A stretch of 64,000 nt of DNA from Cheiracanthium punctorium (lineage: Eukaryota > Arthropoda > Arachnida > Araneae > Cheiracanthiidae). Below are positions 13,272 to 24,200 of this stretch, one piece after another. The notes below the pieces were generated by a model that saw only the letters and a program-made list of their open reading frames with translations, had not been told where the DNA came from and did not search any database. A program made the position numbers and the translations under genes. Numbering within the stretch: the stretch's first letter is position 1; every line of letters begins with the position of its first letter. The stretch is taken from positions 806,001-870,000 of the forward strand of contig JAWZYV010017494.1 of assembly GCA_038373885.1 (NCBI GenBank). Reading direction: 5' to 3'.

Positions 13272-14507
13272 CTATATGTTCCCCCTGTTGTACTTGTTTT
13301 CAACCAGTCCAATATCCTGCGTAGATCTGTACGTGCAATTAAAATGAATGTTATTGTTCTGATTGTAGTGCTTTCTGCAACGACAGGAAGATAGGCAGCA
13401 GCAGAAATGCGACATGATCGTGTCCTTCATGGCCTCTCTGAAGTCGGTATTGAAGTAGGCATAAATGAGCGGATTCAGGGACGAGTTGAAGTAACCGACC
13501 CAGAAGAGGATCTCCACGATGAGGTCCGGGCACGTGCAGTTGTCGCAGAGGTGCACGGTGACGTACCAGATGAAGAAGGGCAGCCAGCAGAGGATGAAGG
13601 CGCCCATGATGATGCCCAGCGTCTTTGCGGCTTTGTGCTCGCGTTTCATCTTGACTATGTTCCGCTTGGTGGGCGTGTTGTGGTCGTCTTCGACGTGCGA
13701 GTTGCGATGGTGGTTGGAATGCACGACCATCTGGGCTGTCGTATCCGTGCTGTTGCGCGGGTACTGAGGTATGGCCGCGCTGATTTGCGATCGGCATATC
13801 ATCTTCTCCTGCTTGGCGGCCTCGAAATAAATACGAATGTAGGCTGAGATCATGATGATGCAAGGAACCCAGAAAGATATACACGATGAGATGATGGCGT
13901 ACGGCTTATTTACAACGAACTCGCACACGTCGGGTTTTTGGGAGCGCTCTGTGAGGTGCTGGTAGGTGGTGTACCACCCGCTGAAGATCGGAATGAAGCT
14001 AAGCAGCCCGGAGACCAGCCACACGGTAGCGAGCATGCAGGCCACGGACTTTGTTGTTATTTTGTTGGGGTACTCGAACGGCTTTACGATGGCGTAGTAG
14101 CGATCTACACTGATGCAGCACAGATGCATGATAGAAGCGGTAGAAAACAGGACATCGCAACTGTTCCAGAAATCACAAATGACTTGGTTGAACATCCAGC
14201 GTTCGGACAAGGTGTGGATCGCGTTGAAGCTCATGGCAAAGAGAGCTACCAGGATGTCCGCACATGCTAGCGACACGATGAAATAATTTGTAGTAATCCT
14301 TAGCTTATGGTGCCGGTACACGCTGAGGATGATTAGTATGTTGCCGAAAATAGCCGTAAATATGATTAGGAGGAGGGCAAAAGTTTTCAGAGCGAAAATC
14401 ACATAGTACTGCCAGAGACCGTTATCTCCGGTTAGCGTGTCATTGAGGGTTTCATTGTACACGGACTCGTTAATGATCATCATAACGCCTTCCCCTTCAA
14501 TTCTCAT
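13272..14507 (-). CDS. OctbetaR: Beta-adrenergic-like octopamine receptor (class A GPCR)
   Basis: A plasma-membrane GPCR that in arthropods binds octopamine and raises cAMP through Gs. The frame gives 411 residues from the first ATG (14505-14507). It stays open upstream to a TGA but without another ATG; a GTG at 14574-14576 is not a credible eukaryotic start. The tandem ATGs at 14481-14483 and 14478-14480 have a better context (G or A at -3), so the true protein may be 403 or 402 residues. Numbering from the first ATG: N-glycosylation sequons at 13, 18 and 22, seven hydrophobic segments, TM2 Asp84, TM3 amine-binding Asp118, DRY 135-137, disulfide Cys111-Cys195, TM5 Ser207/208/211, CWLPFF at 307-312, NPLIY 345-349 and a Cys-rich, probably palmitoylated C-tail (369-377). 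ICL3 is His/Asn-rich. Signatures such as FSTASIMHLCCISVDRYYAI and REHKAAKTLGIIMG fit OctbetaR and not dopamine or alpha-type receptors. Subtype 1/2/3 is unresolved. No intron interrupts the coding region. Confidence 0.93.
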   Translation of the reverse strand: MRIEGEGVMMIINESVYNETLNDTLTGDNGLWQYYVIFALKTFALLLIIFTAIFGNILIILSVYRHHKLRITTNYFIVSLACADILVALFAMSFNAIHTLSERWMFNQVICDFWNSCDVLFSTASIMHLCCISVDRYYAIVKPFEYPNKITTKSVACMLATVWLVSGLLSFIPIFSGWYTTYQHLTERSQKPDVCEFVVNKPYAIISSCISFWVPCIIMISAYIRIYFEAAKQEKMICRSQISAAIPQYPRNSTDTTAQMVVHSNHHRNSHVEDDHNTPTKRNIVKMKREHKAAKTLGIIMGAFILCWLPFFIWYVTVHLCDNCTCPDLIVEILFWVGYFNSSLNPLIYAYFNTDFREAMKDTIMSHFCCCLSSCRCRKHYNQNNNIHFNCTYRSTQDIGLVENKYNRGNI

Positions 14508-14950
14508 CGAACACCGAAGATTTCGTTTATGGTTTTGGCAGCAATTGCCGAAGCGCGATGCATTAAAAGCGCGCACGGGGTCTCGTATATATTTTTTTTT
14601 TATTCCCCCGTTTTTTTCTCACGCCCACGCCGTTTCAGAGATGCGCGCGAGCGAAAACTTTCATCTCGTTTCCGTCCGAGGCATTACGCACTTATGAGAG
14701 AGAGAGGGCAAGGCAGGGAGGCTTCTCATCTGCTAACTGGTCGGCTGCCGATTTGTGTTGGAAGAAGGAACCCCGCGCCGATTGCGCTCCCAGCGGCAGC
14801 CAGCGCGTAGGACGGAGCGAGAGGGGGAAAAAAAGATCAGCAGCGGATCCCTCGCCAAGCGCGCCAATGCGGTTTTCGCGACTGGTGCATAATCTTTTAG
14901 CGTCCGATGACATTAAGTTTAAGTGGTTGCAGCGTTTTGTCTACAACTTT
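14508..14950 (-). promoter_or_regulatory. GC-rich 5'UTR/promoter-like segment of the receptor
   Basis: The first roughly 440 bases upstream of the receptor start are far richer in G+C and CpG than the surrounding DNA (for example gcgcgcacgggg near 14570 and ccgcgccgattgcgc near 14770). A GA repeat (gagagagaga, 14695-14704) could be a GAGA-factor element. On the minus strand the same purine run is a pyrimidine tract ending in AAG at 14691-14693, a possible though weak 3' splice site if an upstream non-coding exon exists. No clear TATA box was seen. The open frames here on both strands are by-products of the GC content. Confidence 0.45.
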
Positions 14951-15154
14951 TGTTTCTTTTCGAAAAGTTTTTTGTTGTTTGTTTGTTCGATGCCTCATAA
15001 CTTTGCTTCAGGTGAAGAGGCAAACTGCCGGTCAATCGAATCTAATTTAATTTTGAGCTAGATGCTCTGGTTGTGATGGGATTTTTTTTCCTCCAGGATT
15101 TCCTCGTTCTTGTGTGATGATGCTTAGTTTTGGTATCAGCATCAAGCACTCCTA

Positions 15155-15841
15155 TTAATAACTGGAAGTCAAAACCCGTTGTGGAGGCAACTACAACGGG
15201 CGCTAGAAAAAAAAAAACATTTGACGAAAATGAGTCTACACTCAATAAATTTCATGTTCGTCCACCTAAAATAAATAAGGTCATATTCAATTTTTATTAG
15301 ATAACCAAATCGAATTTAGTTCTCTTCTGGAAGCGCGCGGAAACTTTCCGGATTCGAACGATTTCGTTTTGTGTAAACCGACCCTCTGCAGACGATCACT
15401 TTAATAATAAAAGTTAAACTACGTCATCTGGAATAACTGTTTAAAACAAATTGGAATCGCAACTTTCCCTTCAAAGCATCATGACCGTGACTTCAATATG
15501 ACGTCATGTCAATTAAGGCAGCAAATTTTGTCATGTAAATGATTATTTTTTTTAAAAACTCTCCGAAATATAATGGAACTGAAGAAAGTGAAAAATCGCT
15601 TAAAAATTAGGGAACGGGTGAATTTTCAGATTTTTTAAAGTAACAGATTTTTTTCTATATTTTTATGCATAATTATGAAAAGTTTCGACAGAATCGTACA
15701 AACGGTGTAGATGTTATTAAACTTTTTGTGCTTAGCTTTTTATGATTTTTGGAGTAATGGCGGTAAAAGTCTTACTTTCTAGTGGTTGCCCGGAATTTTT
15801 AGAGAATCAATGGGTCCGGGATCAGCGTAACTGTGTAGTAG
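15155..15841 (+). repeat. Dispersed repeat family R1, copy 1
   Basis: Alignable over its whole length with 17160-17797 in the same orientation: shared blocks include gttgtggaggcaa, gcatttgacgaaaat, ccacctaaaataaa, gatttcgttttgtgta, aaaaatcgcttaaaaat and gggatcagcgtaactgt. A small hairpin (cccgttgt/acaacggg) is near the left end. A palindromic CRE, TGACGTCA, lies at 15499-15506, about 1 kb upstream of the receptor start. No terminal repeat or transposase was seen, so the class is unknown. Confidence 0.65.
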
Positions 15842-17159
15842 ACTTTTTTCTTATTTAAAAAGTAATACTTTATTAAAGAGTATATTTTTTTATCAATCAT
15901 GAATCATTTCCGGTAAGCGATTGATCCATTTTGGCTGTCAAGTTATTTTTTATGCAATTATATTTAAATAAATGCTTCTTTCAATCGTAACAGAATTAAT
16001 GTGAGCTCCAAACCTTTAAATTTGTTTCAGTTAAAAAACTTCGAACCGTTTCTAGTACAACCAAAGAAATAAGATTCCTAATATAATTCATTTTAAAAGG
16101 CTTTTTAAATACATATATATTTTAGTAATATTATATTTAGTTTCGATCGAAGATGTAAAGCTGAAAGTAATTCATTGAAAGATATATCATTAAGCATACT
16201 ATTTCCCTTTTTTCATCTGAATATTTTCAAAGATTAACAAATATAAAACTTCAGTGGGTGCGACATTGTAAAGTAAATTTATATTGGGCGCAATAAAAAC
16301 ATACATGCGTATGCTTACACACACTCTTGTTTTTTTTTATATATATATTTCCTTTTACATTAATGCACAATTTAGAAAATAGAAACAATTTTAATCGAAA
16401 TACACATACCTAATACATTCTGACAATGTAAAATAGTATACAATCAATATGCATATTTTTATGCATATAAAAAATACTTCTGCATATTTTTTAAACATTT
16501 CAAGTTATTCCTTAAAGAATGAAACAGGAAATAAAAAAATAATCAAATATAATATGGCAAAAATGTTTTAGTGCTAATATTATAGTTTAAGATATGTTTA
16601 ACAATGCTGGTGTAGCATCTTTTAAACCACTGGGTTTGGAAATTTTTAGCTTATTATATTTTATTTTTTTATGAAAACTAACAAAATAACTGATTATAAA
16701 AAGGTTTTACATCTTACTTTTTTATGTTTTAATGATATTGTAGTTTTGCATTTACTGCAGATATTTTTGATTGTAAAATTCACTTTCCGTGTAATCTAAA
16801 TGTAATTTAAAAAACAAGAAAGATAAATCATGCAAAACGCATGGATTATAAAGCACTTTCCAACACAAAAATATATTTTCGAAAAATTTGGCGATGTATT
16901 TTCCTTAAAACTGGTGACATTTTGGAGATATGTATTATATGCTTTAGATAGTATTATATGATAGTATTACATGTGCTTTTTTTTAAATAGATGGCTGTCT
17001 CTAAACTGTCACTGACCGTATTGTATTGAAATTATTTTGAGTGGTTCTGTATAAAAACTACTAACTATACAAAACTACTTTTCGATTGAAAGCTAGCTTC
17101 ATCTTGTAGTCCTTAATAACATATATCAGGTTTGTTTCATTTCAAATAGCAGAATATCT
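15842..17159. other. AT-rich non-coding stretch between repeat copies
   Basis: No gene supported. Contains a short (AT)n run near 16340 and several T homopolymers. Confidence 0.55.
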
Positions 17160-17797
17160 CTAAAACTAGAAGTCAAAGGCCGTTGTGGAGGCAATTAATA
17201 CTGGCGCTAGAAAAAGCATTTGACGAAAATTTGTCTACATTCAAAATATTTAATTTTCATCCACCTAAAATAAAGAAGTTCATATTCATTTTTTATTATA
17301 TACCCAAATTAAATATCATGCTGTTCTGGAAACTCGCGGAATCTTTTCGCAATCGAAAGATTTCGTTTTGTGTACACAGCTATTCTCATGTCCATGCAAA
17401 CGATTTATTTGTGAAAAAAAAATGATAATAAACTGTGTAATCTGGAAAAGCTTTTTTAAACGAATTTGAATCCCAATTGTATGACGTCATACGTCATATT
17501 CACTTGAAAAGGGTAATTTTGTCACGCAAATGATTTACTTTTTTGACTCTCGGAAATAAAATGGTGCTGAAAATAGCGAAAAATCGCTTAAAAATGAGGG
17601 AACTGGTGGATTTTCAGATTTTTAAAGTAGCGCAGATTGTTTTCTATATTTTTATACATGATCATGAAAAATTTCAAGCGGATCGTACAAACGGTGAAGA
17701 AGTTATTAGGCTTTTTGTGTTAACTTTGTAATCTTTTTGCAGTAATGGCAGAAAAAGTTTTATCTTGATGTCAGGGATCAGCGTAACTGTATAGTAG
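17160..17797 (+). repeat. Dispersed repeat family R1, copy 2
   Basis: Second copy of the repeat at 15155-15841, direct orientation, about 2.0 kb away and diverged by substitutions and small indels. It also retains TGACGTCA (17482-17489), followed by a further ACGTCA. The frames of 60-80 codons inside it are not conserved as open frames in copy 1, so they are not called. Confidence 0.65.
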
Positions 17798-17839
17798 GAA
17801 GATACGCTTGAAAGAATAACTTCCCATAGACCGCAACGT

Positions 17840-18055
17840 ATTGGGAATATATTGAGTGCTCCTGTAGAAAAACTATAAATGCTACATATACCATTTTCAA
17901 TAGGGTACGTGGTACAGTAGATAAGAATAACATATTAAAATTTCGTAGATATCGATGCATATTTACGCGAGTTAGAGCACGGACGGACGGACGGACAGAC
18001 AGACAAACCGAAATCATAAACACTTTTCAACCTTGTTGGAAAGTGTTAATAAGTT
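17840..18055 (+). repeat. Repeat fragment with (GGAC)n(AGAC)n microsatellite
   Basis: A GGAC/AGAC microsatellite at about 17980-18005 is preceded by a 'caatagggtac' block and a 'gagttagagcac' block. A related, shorter arrangement is at 28750-28835 (aatagggtac, then cgagtacggacagacag). The shared order suggests a dispersed repeat family carrying the microsatellite. Class unknown. Confidence 0.45.
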
Positions 18056-19060
18056 TAATATTTTGTTTAATGTTTAGGCTTAATTTTTTTTATTTGAAAG
18101 ATTTTTTTACATATTTTAAATGCGTGTATTTAATATGAGTGGAGAAGTCATAAAATTATTAATATTTTTAACCTGATAAAACAAAATAATTATCAAAGTA
18201 TTTAAATCTATTAATTATTATTCAATTCTATCCAGTAAATTCGCCAAAGTCTGTTTGACTTGCTGCTCCACGAGTCAACATGGTAGTATTTTCGCCCCGT
18301 CAATATAAGGACAATACAATTTGAATTTTTTTTACAAAGAAATCTCCACAAAAATCTCCATTACTTCATTGAAGAAATCTCCATTATTCCGTGAAAATCT
18401 GAGAACAAGATGCACTGTTCCTAAATGCTCAACACACATATGACTAAGAAACAAATCTGTAAACAGATAAACATAAGAATTGACCTGGAAATGACTCATT
18501 TACTGTAATGTTATTTGTTATGATAATAGACTGTCTGGGAAATTTTGTTGCAGTGATGTGACTTTTTTGTTTTCTTTCATGGTGCTATTCTCACAATTTA
18601 AATTCCGCATAGCCTACGGAGTAATTTTTACAATAACGTCATAATACTACCTATTTATTGCCACAAGTTGATTGAATGAAGAGGTCTGCTGCATTTTTAC
18701 TTACTATTACCTGAGCACGTGACTTCAGTCAATTGTAACGTTTCATAGAAGAAGAAAAAACACCAGATCTTTTTTTTCTTTTTCAGAACTAGGGTGCTAT
18801 TTCGTTCAGCCCCAGATTTTTGTCTACGCGACTTTGTAGACATAATTTGTAGACGAGTTTTGTAGACATGAACTGTCACTGTGAAGATCTTTTGAAATGT
18901 GCTTGCCGGATAAGGCGGGGGTTTGGGGTGCTGGAGATTAAAATCTTGTAAAGTCGCTCAAGGTTTGCAATTTTTTATAACTGATAGCCCAGTTTGCTGT
19001 CAAAAAAATAACTTTAAAACCGAGCTTGGTGCTATCTTCCGAATTTGTCTAGAAACTAGG
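18056..19060. other. Non-coding stretch
   Basis: No supported gene. A short tandem (aaatctccattac / gaaatctccattat) occurs near 18342-18395, and a triplicated 'tttgtagaca' motif near 18832-18870. Confidence 0.5.
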
Positions 19061-19325
19061 AAAGTATAGTTAAAATATGCCTGCCGAAGATTGTAAAATA
19101 GTGTCAGCAGGCGATTTAAATATATAGATTTCAATTCCAAATATGTGTTTTCTGGAACAAGAAAGAGAAACACGGCACACTCGTGGATTATAATGCCCTT
19201 CCAAATAGTATTTAAAATGGTGAAGTATAGTTGGAATATGCTTAGCAAAGATTGTAAAACAGTTTCAGTAGGCGATTTTCAGATAGATTTCGATTCCATA
19301 GATGTGTTTTACGGAGCAAGAACGA
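19061..19325 (+). repeat. 161-bp repeat family, two tandem units
   Basis: The motif aagtatagtt recurs at 19062 and 19223 (period 161), with alignable interiors: gaagattgtaaaa, cgatttnnagatagatttc, gattccanaatgtgtttt and acggcacactcgtgg. The second unit is cut off after about 100 bases. A third copy is at 19707-19912. Confidence 0.65.
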
Positions 19326-19706
19326 GTTGATTCCTATTTTAACTTTCCCCTCTCGTACAACCTAAAAAATTGCCGCACTTTGGCGAGCTTTGCTGTCATA
19401 AGTCTCTATGAGTTTTACGCAAGTTTAAACGCTCCCAAAATAACTAGATGAAAACTAAAGTGAACAAATTAGCGATAAACGCACCAGTTAAGGAATTTAA
19501 AGACACTTAATTATTAAAAGTACTTCAAATTGCAACCCAAAATAAAGAAATAAGTAATGTAATGTGCTACTTACATGTTGTTCCAAATTGTCATTGTATT
19601 TCTAAATTAAGGTTATCACATAAATACAAAAAAAAAGTCGTGGTAACTGCGTATGTTTAATTATCGCCACCTTGGCGGGAATCGGGGCGTTAAAGCAGAA
19701 ATCAAC

Positions 19707-19912
19707 CCAAGAAAGACAAATACGGCAAACTCATTATGATGCACATTCGAAACAATATTTAAAACGGTGAAGTATAGTTGGAATATACTTGGCGAAGATA
19801 ATAAAATTGTTTTAGTAAGGCGATTTTAAGACAGATTTCGATTCCAAAGATGTTTTTTATGGAACAAGGAAGAAAAATACGGCACACTCATGAATAATGA
19901 CACTTTCCAACT
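19707..19912 (+). repeat. 161-bp repeat family, separated copy
   Basis: Same family as 19061-19325: aagtatagttggaata at 19770, followed by gatttcgattccaaagatg and acggcacactcatg. It is preceded by the 3' part of another unit (acggcaaactcat). The roughly 380 bases between the two blocks do not match the unit. Confidence 0.6.
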
Positions 19913-20530
19913 TAATATAATAACTTAATAAGAGAAGAAAATAGGGAAGACACATGCATTATGATACACTTTTAATATATAGCACTTTAGTGCGTATTTA
20001 AAATCTGAAAGTATTCCTGAATTTCTTTTTTTTTTTCTTTTTCTATTTTTTTGAGGGGGGGGCGGAGTTATAAAGAACAGATTTTTAATTTTAAAAGCAT
20101 GAATGAACATAGTTTAAATTTTTATTAGATTGCTTCTTTGCGTTAAAAATATGGAGTTCTGGAAGTGTTTAGTTTTCATGTTTAAGTGTTCATGTTGTTA
20201 TATTTCTTAATTGTCATAACTTTTTGTTTTCTCATGCAGTACAAAATAAATAAATGTTTTGGTTTTTGTGTTGGAGTTGAAAAGCAGATTTCTTTTATTT
20301 GAAAAACCCCGCATTACTAGTTTCGAGAGGATATGTTATTTGTTGTAAGTGAATGTTACATCGTAAAGTCAATAACTTCACTCTAATAAAGACGGAGGAG
20401 AAAGACAAAACCTCTGACTGTGTGTGATTTCCCAAGAACAAGAATTTTTGTCAGGAGTTTGTTTTCTGAGAGAATCGTAAATAACCTTACACCTGAGAAA
20501 CATACATTTGAAAACCCGCACTCTAAATTC
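19913..20530. other. Non-coding stretch
   Basis: No supported gene. Contains a T-rich run and a G run (gaggggggggcgg) near 20050. Confidence 0.5.
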
Positions 20531-21240
20531 TAGCAGACTACACAGCTCTATAGGCTATTTCTGATAAAAGTAGAGTTTGTGAATTTTTTACCCGAACTTT
20601 CTGCTTGAACTTTGGGAAGTTGAGTAAGGTCCTCACTGTTTCCGAACAGACCGTTCCAATCAAATTTAACTGCGGAAGTTGCCGTTCGCTTTTGTTTCCG
20701 ATAACTTCCAGTGCATTTGCGTACGCATAAGATCCGCTTTGATTTTATGAAGATACGGTTGAGACGAGGTTCAAGGAAAGAATATGGGATTTTGCGAAAA
20801 TGCTTTGTTTTTGCGCAAGCATTGCAAAACGGAAGATTGTGGTTGAATACTACCATCTTTGCTCAGGATGGATGCGAGATAATGCGAGACAGAGGTTTGC
20901 AATTCTTTGAGACAAGAGTCAGAAATTTATGTCATTGTATACAGTCTGAGAGACGAGAAAAATCTTTGCGGCCGTTTCGCGAGATGTGACAGACCTATTT
21001 ATAGTCACACAGATCCCTTATTTTTGTTTTCGATCGGAGAATTATAGGAAAAAAGTCCGCTGTACGAGCAAAGACATGACAAAGTGATTCTGCATCCCAA
21101 CTGTGCTTGGCCACATGTTGCAGTGAAATCTACGCGGAAGCGATTAAATAAGGAGCTGCGTTTTACCCGCCGTGTGCACCAAACATTCACAATCCCAACT
21201 TTCATGTGAACCGATCGTTGCGAATAGAATGGCTGAACAG
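20531..21240. other. GC-richer segment without recognisable gene
   Basis: Composition rises noticeably against the flanks. Overlapping open frames of 66-102 codons occur on both strands (for example 20548-20856 minus, 20711-20989 plus). None has a recognisable domain and the strongest frames overlap antiparallel, so neither is preferred. A TATA-like tatttatag lies at about 20995-21003. It could be an exon with flanks, a regulatory island or a decayed transposon. Confidence 0.3.
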
Positions 21241-24200
21241 CATTTCCATTATGTATACATATTAAGAAAATTTAAGGAGCAATTTTAAGCAGTGAATTAT
21301 GCTGTGATGAATGAACATGCTATCGACTAGTTTCTTTAAATTTTTCGACTTTTCGAAATAATTTATAAGCTAACAGTCCGAATTAGTTGACCTTGTTACA
21401 CAAGTTTCGAGATTTTCCACATTAGCAAATACAAATAAATTCACCATTCACTGTTATTTATCTATTTAAAATTTGATACTAATTAGGATATTAAGTATCC
21501 ATATTTAAACTTTCCAGAGTAAGTTACATTCGTTTGAGATGGCCGTAATTTTTTTAAGGTGAAACAAAATAAATAGGCTATATAATTAAACCTTTATGCA
21601 TATTAAAACTATCCACATGATCATAATTATCAGTTTTGTTATTATTGAGATTTCTGGGCGTATATGTACTAAGCACTTATCCTTACTTGCCCATTTTAAG
21701 TGATTTTCGGAAGAGAAAAAATCCAGAACATGTCCATATCTATAGCTAGATATCTCTTATTGTCATTTAATGGTACTGTTGAGGAAATTCTGTCTTAAAC
21801 CGTTCATAAAATACACATATAAACACCTCATTATGTCTGTATATGAACATAAACGAGATAAACCTACCTTGAATGTAATGGGTAAACAGATCTTGTATAT
21901 AAGAGATTGTGGAAGCGGTATTATGCCATCGGGACAAGTTATAGACAAGTTATGAACATGTCAGTTAAGTCTATAACTTCCTCAGATGTCATTATGAAAA
22001 TGCTCTTGATAAGTATGCACAAGTTACAGACATGAACATATCACTAGATCCATAATTTGCTCAGATGCCTATATGGAGATGTTCTGGACAAGTTAGTGTT
22101 GTGCGGACAGCTGAAGAAACGGAAGACATATTTTGTTCATTTTCTTACCATTTTTAATTTCTCAGATTTTAAACAAATCGATCCTTTAAAAATCAACTAC
22201 TCGAGTATGAGTTTCCTAAATACTACAATATTTGAACTCCAGCAAAAATATTTTCAAAAACCTTAAAATGCATTTGGGTTTCTTTTTTGAGTTCCTCAGT
22301 GTTGTTAATTCATTACTCGAACTCAATGAGTGTAAACTGCATATTCTATAACCGGAAGAAGCAAATGCATCCTGTAAGTGCGCTGGAGATTGTAATTGAG
22401 AATTCTTCTTTCGAAGAGCATTTGAATACCTCTAGAGATGCGTATTTCATTTCAGCCCATGAGTGCTATGAGAAAGCGTAATGCATACAGTTTTCGCTCG
22501 TGCTTGTCGATGTATTCGTGCTTAATTAGCAAATCCTTTGTCTTACACGATTTCCTGGGGCCTCACGCGTGCTGTAAATCCAGAAACGCAACGTCATGGT
22601 AAATATAAGGCTCGTCTGTCCCGGCGTTTTGTTGCATGGTCGAAATTTAAAAGGTTATCAAATATTAGACACACATTGCACCCTCCTACACGTACAAAAA
22701 TTTCCACAAACAGACTGTCACGCTTTCACCTTGTTGTCATAAGCGATATTAAGGACATTTTCATTAAGAAACGGTTATTTCAAAAACAACTGAGACTTTT
22801 CAAGAACCAGTGGAAACTGTTCAGCATAAAAAGAAAAATGTCAATTTAACGGACTTGTTTACTGGTAATTATTGGGATTAGACTTGAAAACATGTAATAC
22901 TTGTGTTTTATTAAAATGGCAAGCAAAATGTATATTTTAAAAAACTGTATTTTAGAATTTAATTTTTTGTGACTAAAGCAGAACTTCGGTTACCAGCGTT
23001 TTTATGACTGCATATACTTTTGGACTGATATAAAATGCAGTGAGGGAAATCTGATTGAAAACGTTCTTAGTTTTGACTAATTGCATACGAATAGAAGAAT
23101 ACGGTGATATTTTTATTTATTATGATTTTCATCAAAATGTTGTGAAATTTAACCTTAATTATAAAATTTCGTAAATCGCATAAAGAACGCAAGATAATTT
23201 ACGGATTGTTCATAAGAACTTTTCGGTTAATCGCTAGTGCTACATATGGTATCGTGCGCAAATTGTTGTTATTTATATATTTTTTTCCAAAAAATATTGA
23301 ATAAAATTCGCATTTATTATTTACAACCTCTTTTTTTAATCTGACAGAGGAGGCAAGAGTTTCGGAAAGCTTCAAAGCAGATTTTTAAAATAAATTGCAA
23401 ATTTTTAAGGCCAAAGAAATACACCTATTGAAAACTGTATTAAATTAGGTTTTGACTAATTTTAGAACATTTTAAAATGCAAAAAAAGTATTTATGTGAA
23501 CGACTACAGTTCAATATGATATAACCAAACTTCGTTGGAATTTTTTCTAAAACTGTTTGATGCAATGAGTCTGTGCTGCTATCTTGCACATAAGATTTAA
23601 AAATTACAAAAAAAATATATAATGTAGCCTTATCAGAATGTAAATTAAAGAGCTATTCATACTTGTATTATAATTATTTTGACTATGTACAAAGTGATTA
23701 TAAATAAACTTTCCCTATACAAAGTATTCTAAAGCGGAAACGGGTGAGCATATTGCACCAAATTTGGGATATGGACTGGAAGAGTTGAGCTCAAAAAAGA
23801 GTTTTGCAAAGCTTAGTTGAAAAATGTCCACCAAATGGTACTTTTCATAGTGAAAATACCTGAAAAAATATCCAAAGTATTTTTTAAATGCTAAAAATAA
23901 GTTTGGCTACTCGTGTTTTTATCGTAAACAGCATAGGAGTTTTCACTGCAGTAAAATACTATGAGGAAAAGCTGGTTTTTAAACAAATGCAACTTGAATG
24001 AAAACAGAAACTGAACAATGCTGATATTGCTTGTACATTTAGAATTACCCGTTCCCGTTGTTAATTTTTTTTAAATGTAAAACACTCACCTACTGACATT
24101 TTTTTTAACGAAAGTATTCTTTCGAAATTATTTGAGTGCATTTCATATACAGTCCATATAGCACTAAATTTGGTTATAGCATCTGTTTTTGCTATAGAGT

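Noticed and set aside
13351..13884. 177-codon minus-strand frame overlapping the receptor
   Set aside because: It is the receptor DNA read in another frame: low-complexity His/Arg/Gln translation with no domain.
13407..14270. Plus-strand frames of 146, 82 and 110 codons opposite the receptor
   Set aside because: Antisense shadows of a GC-rich coding region; no domain and no independent support.
14437..15061. Several frames of 73-102 codons on both strands upstream of the receptor
   Set aside because: They arise because the promoter/5'UTR segment is GC-rich and stop-poor. They overlap in several frames and have Arg/Ser/Pro-rich, domain-free translations.
15345..15360. ggattcgaac motif resembling a tRNA T-loop/B box
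   Set aside because: No A box at the correct distance and no cloverleaf; the motif is lost in the sister repeat copy at 17.2 kb.
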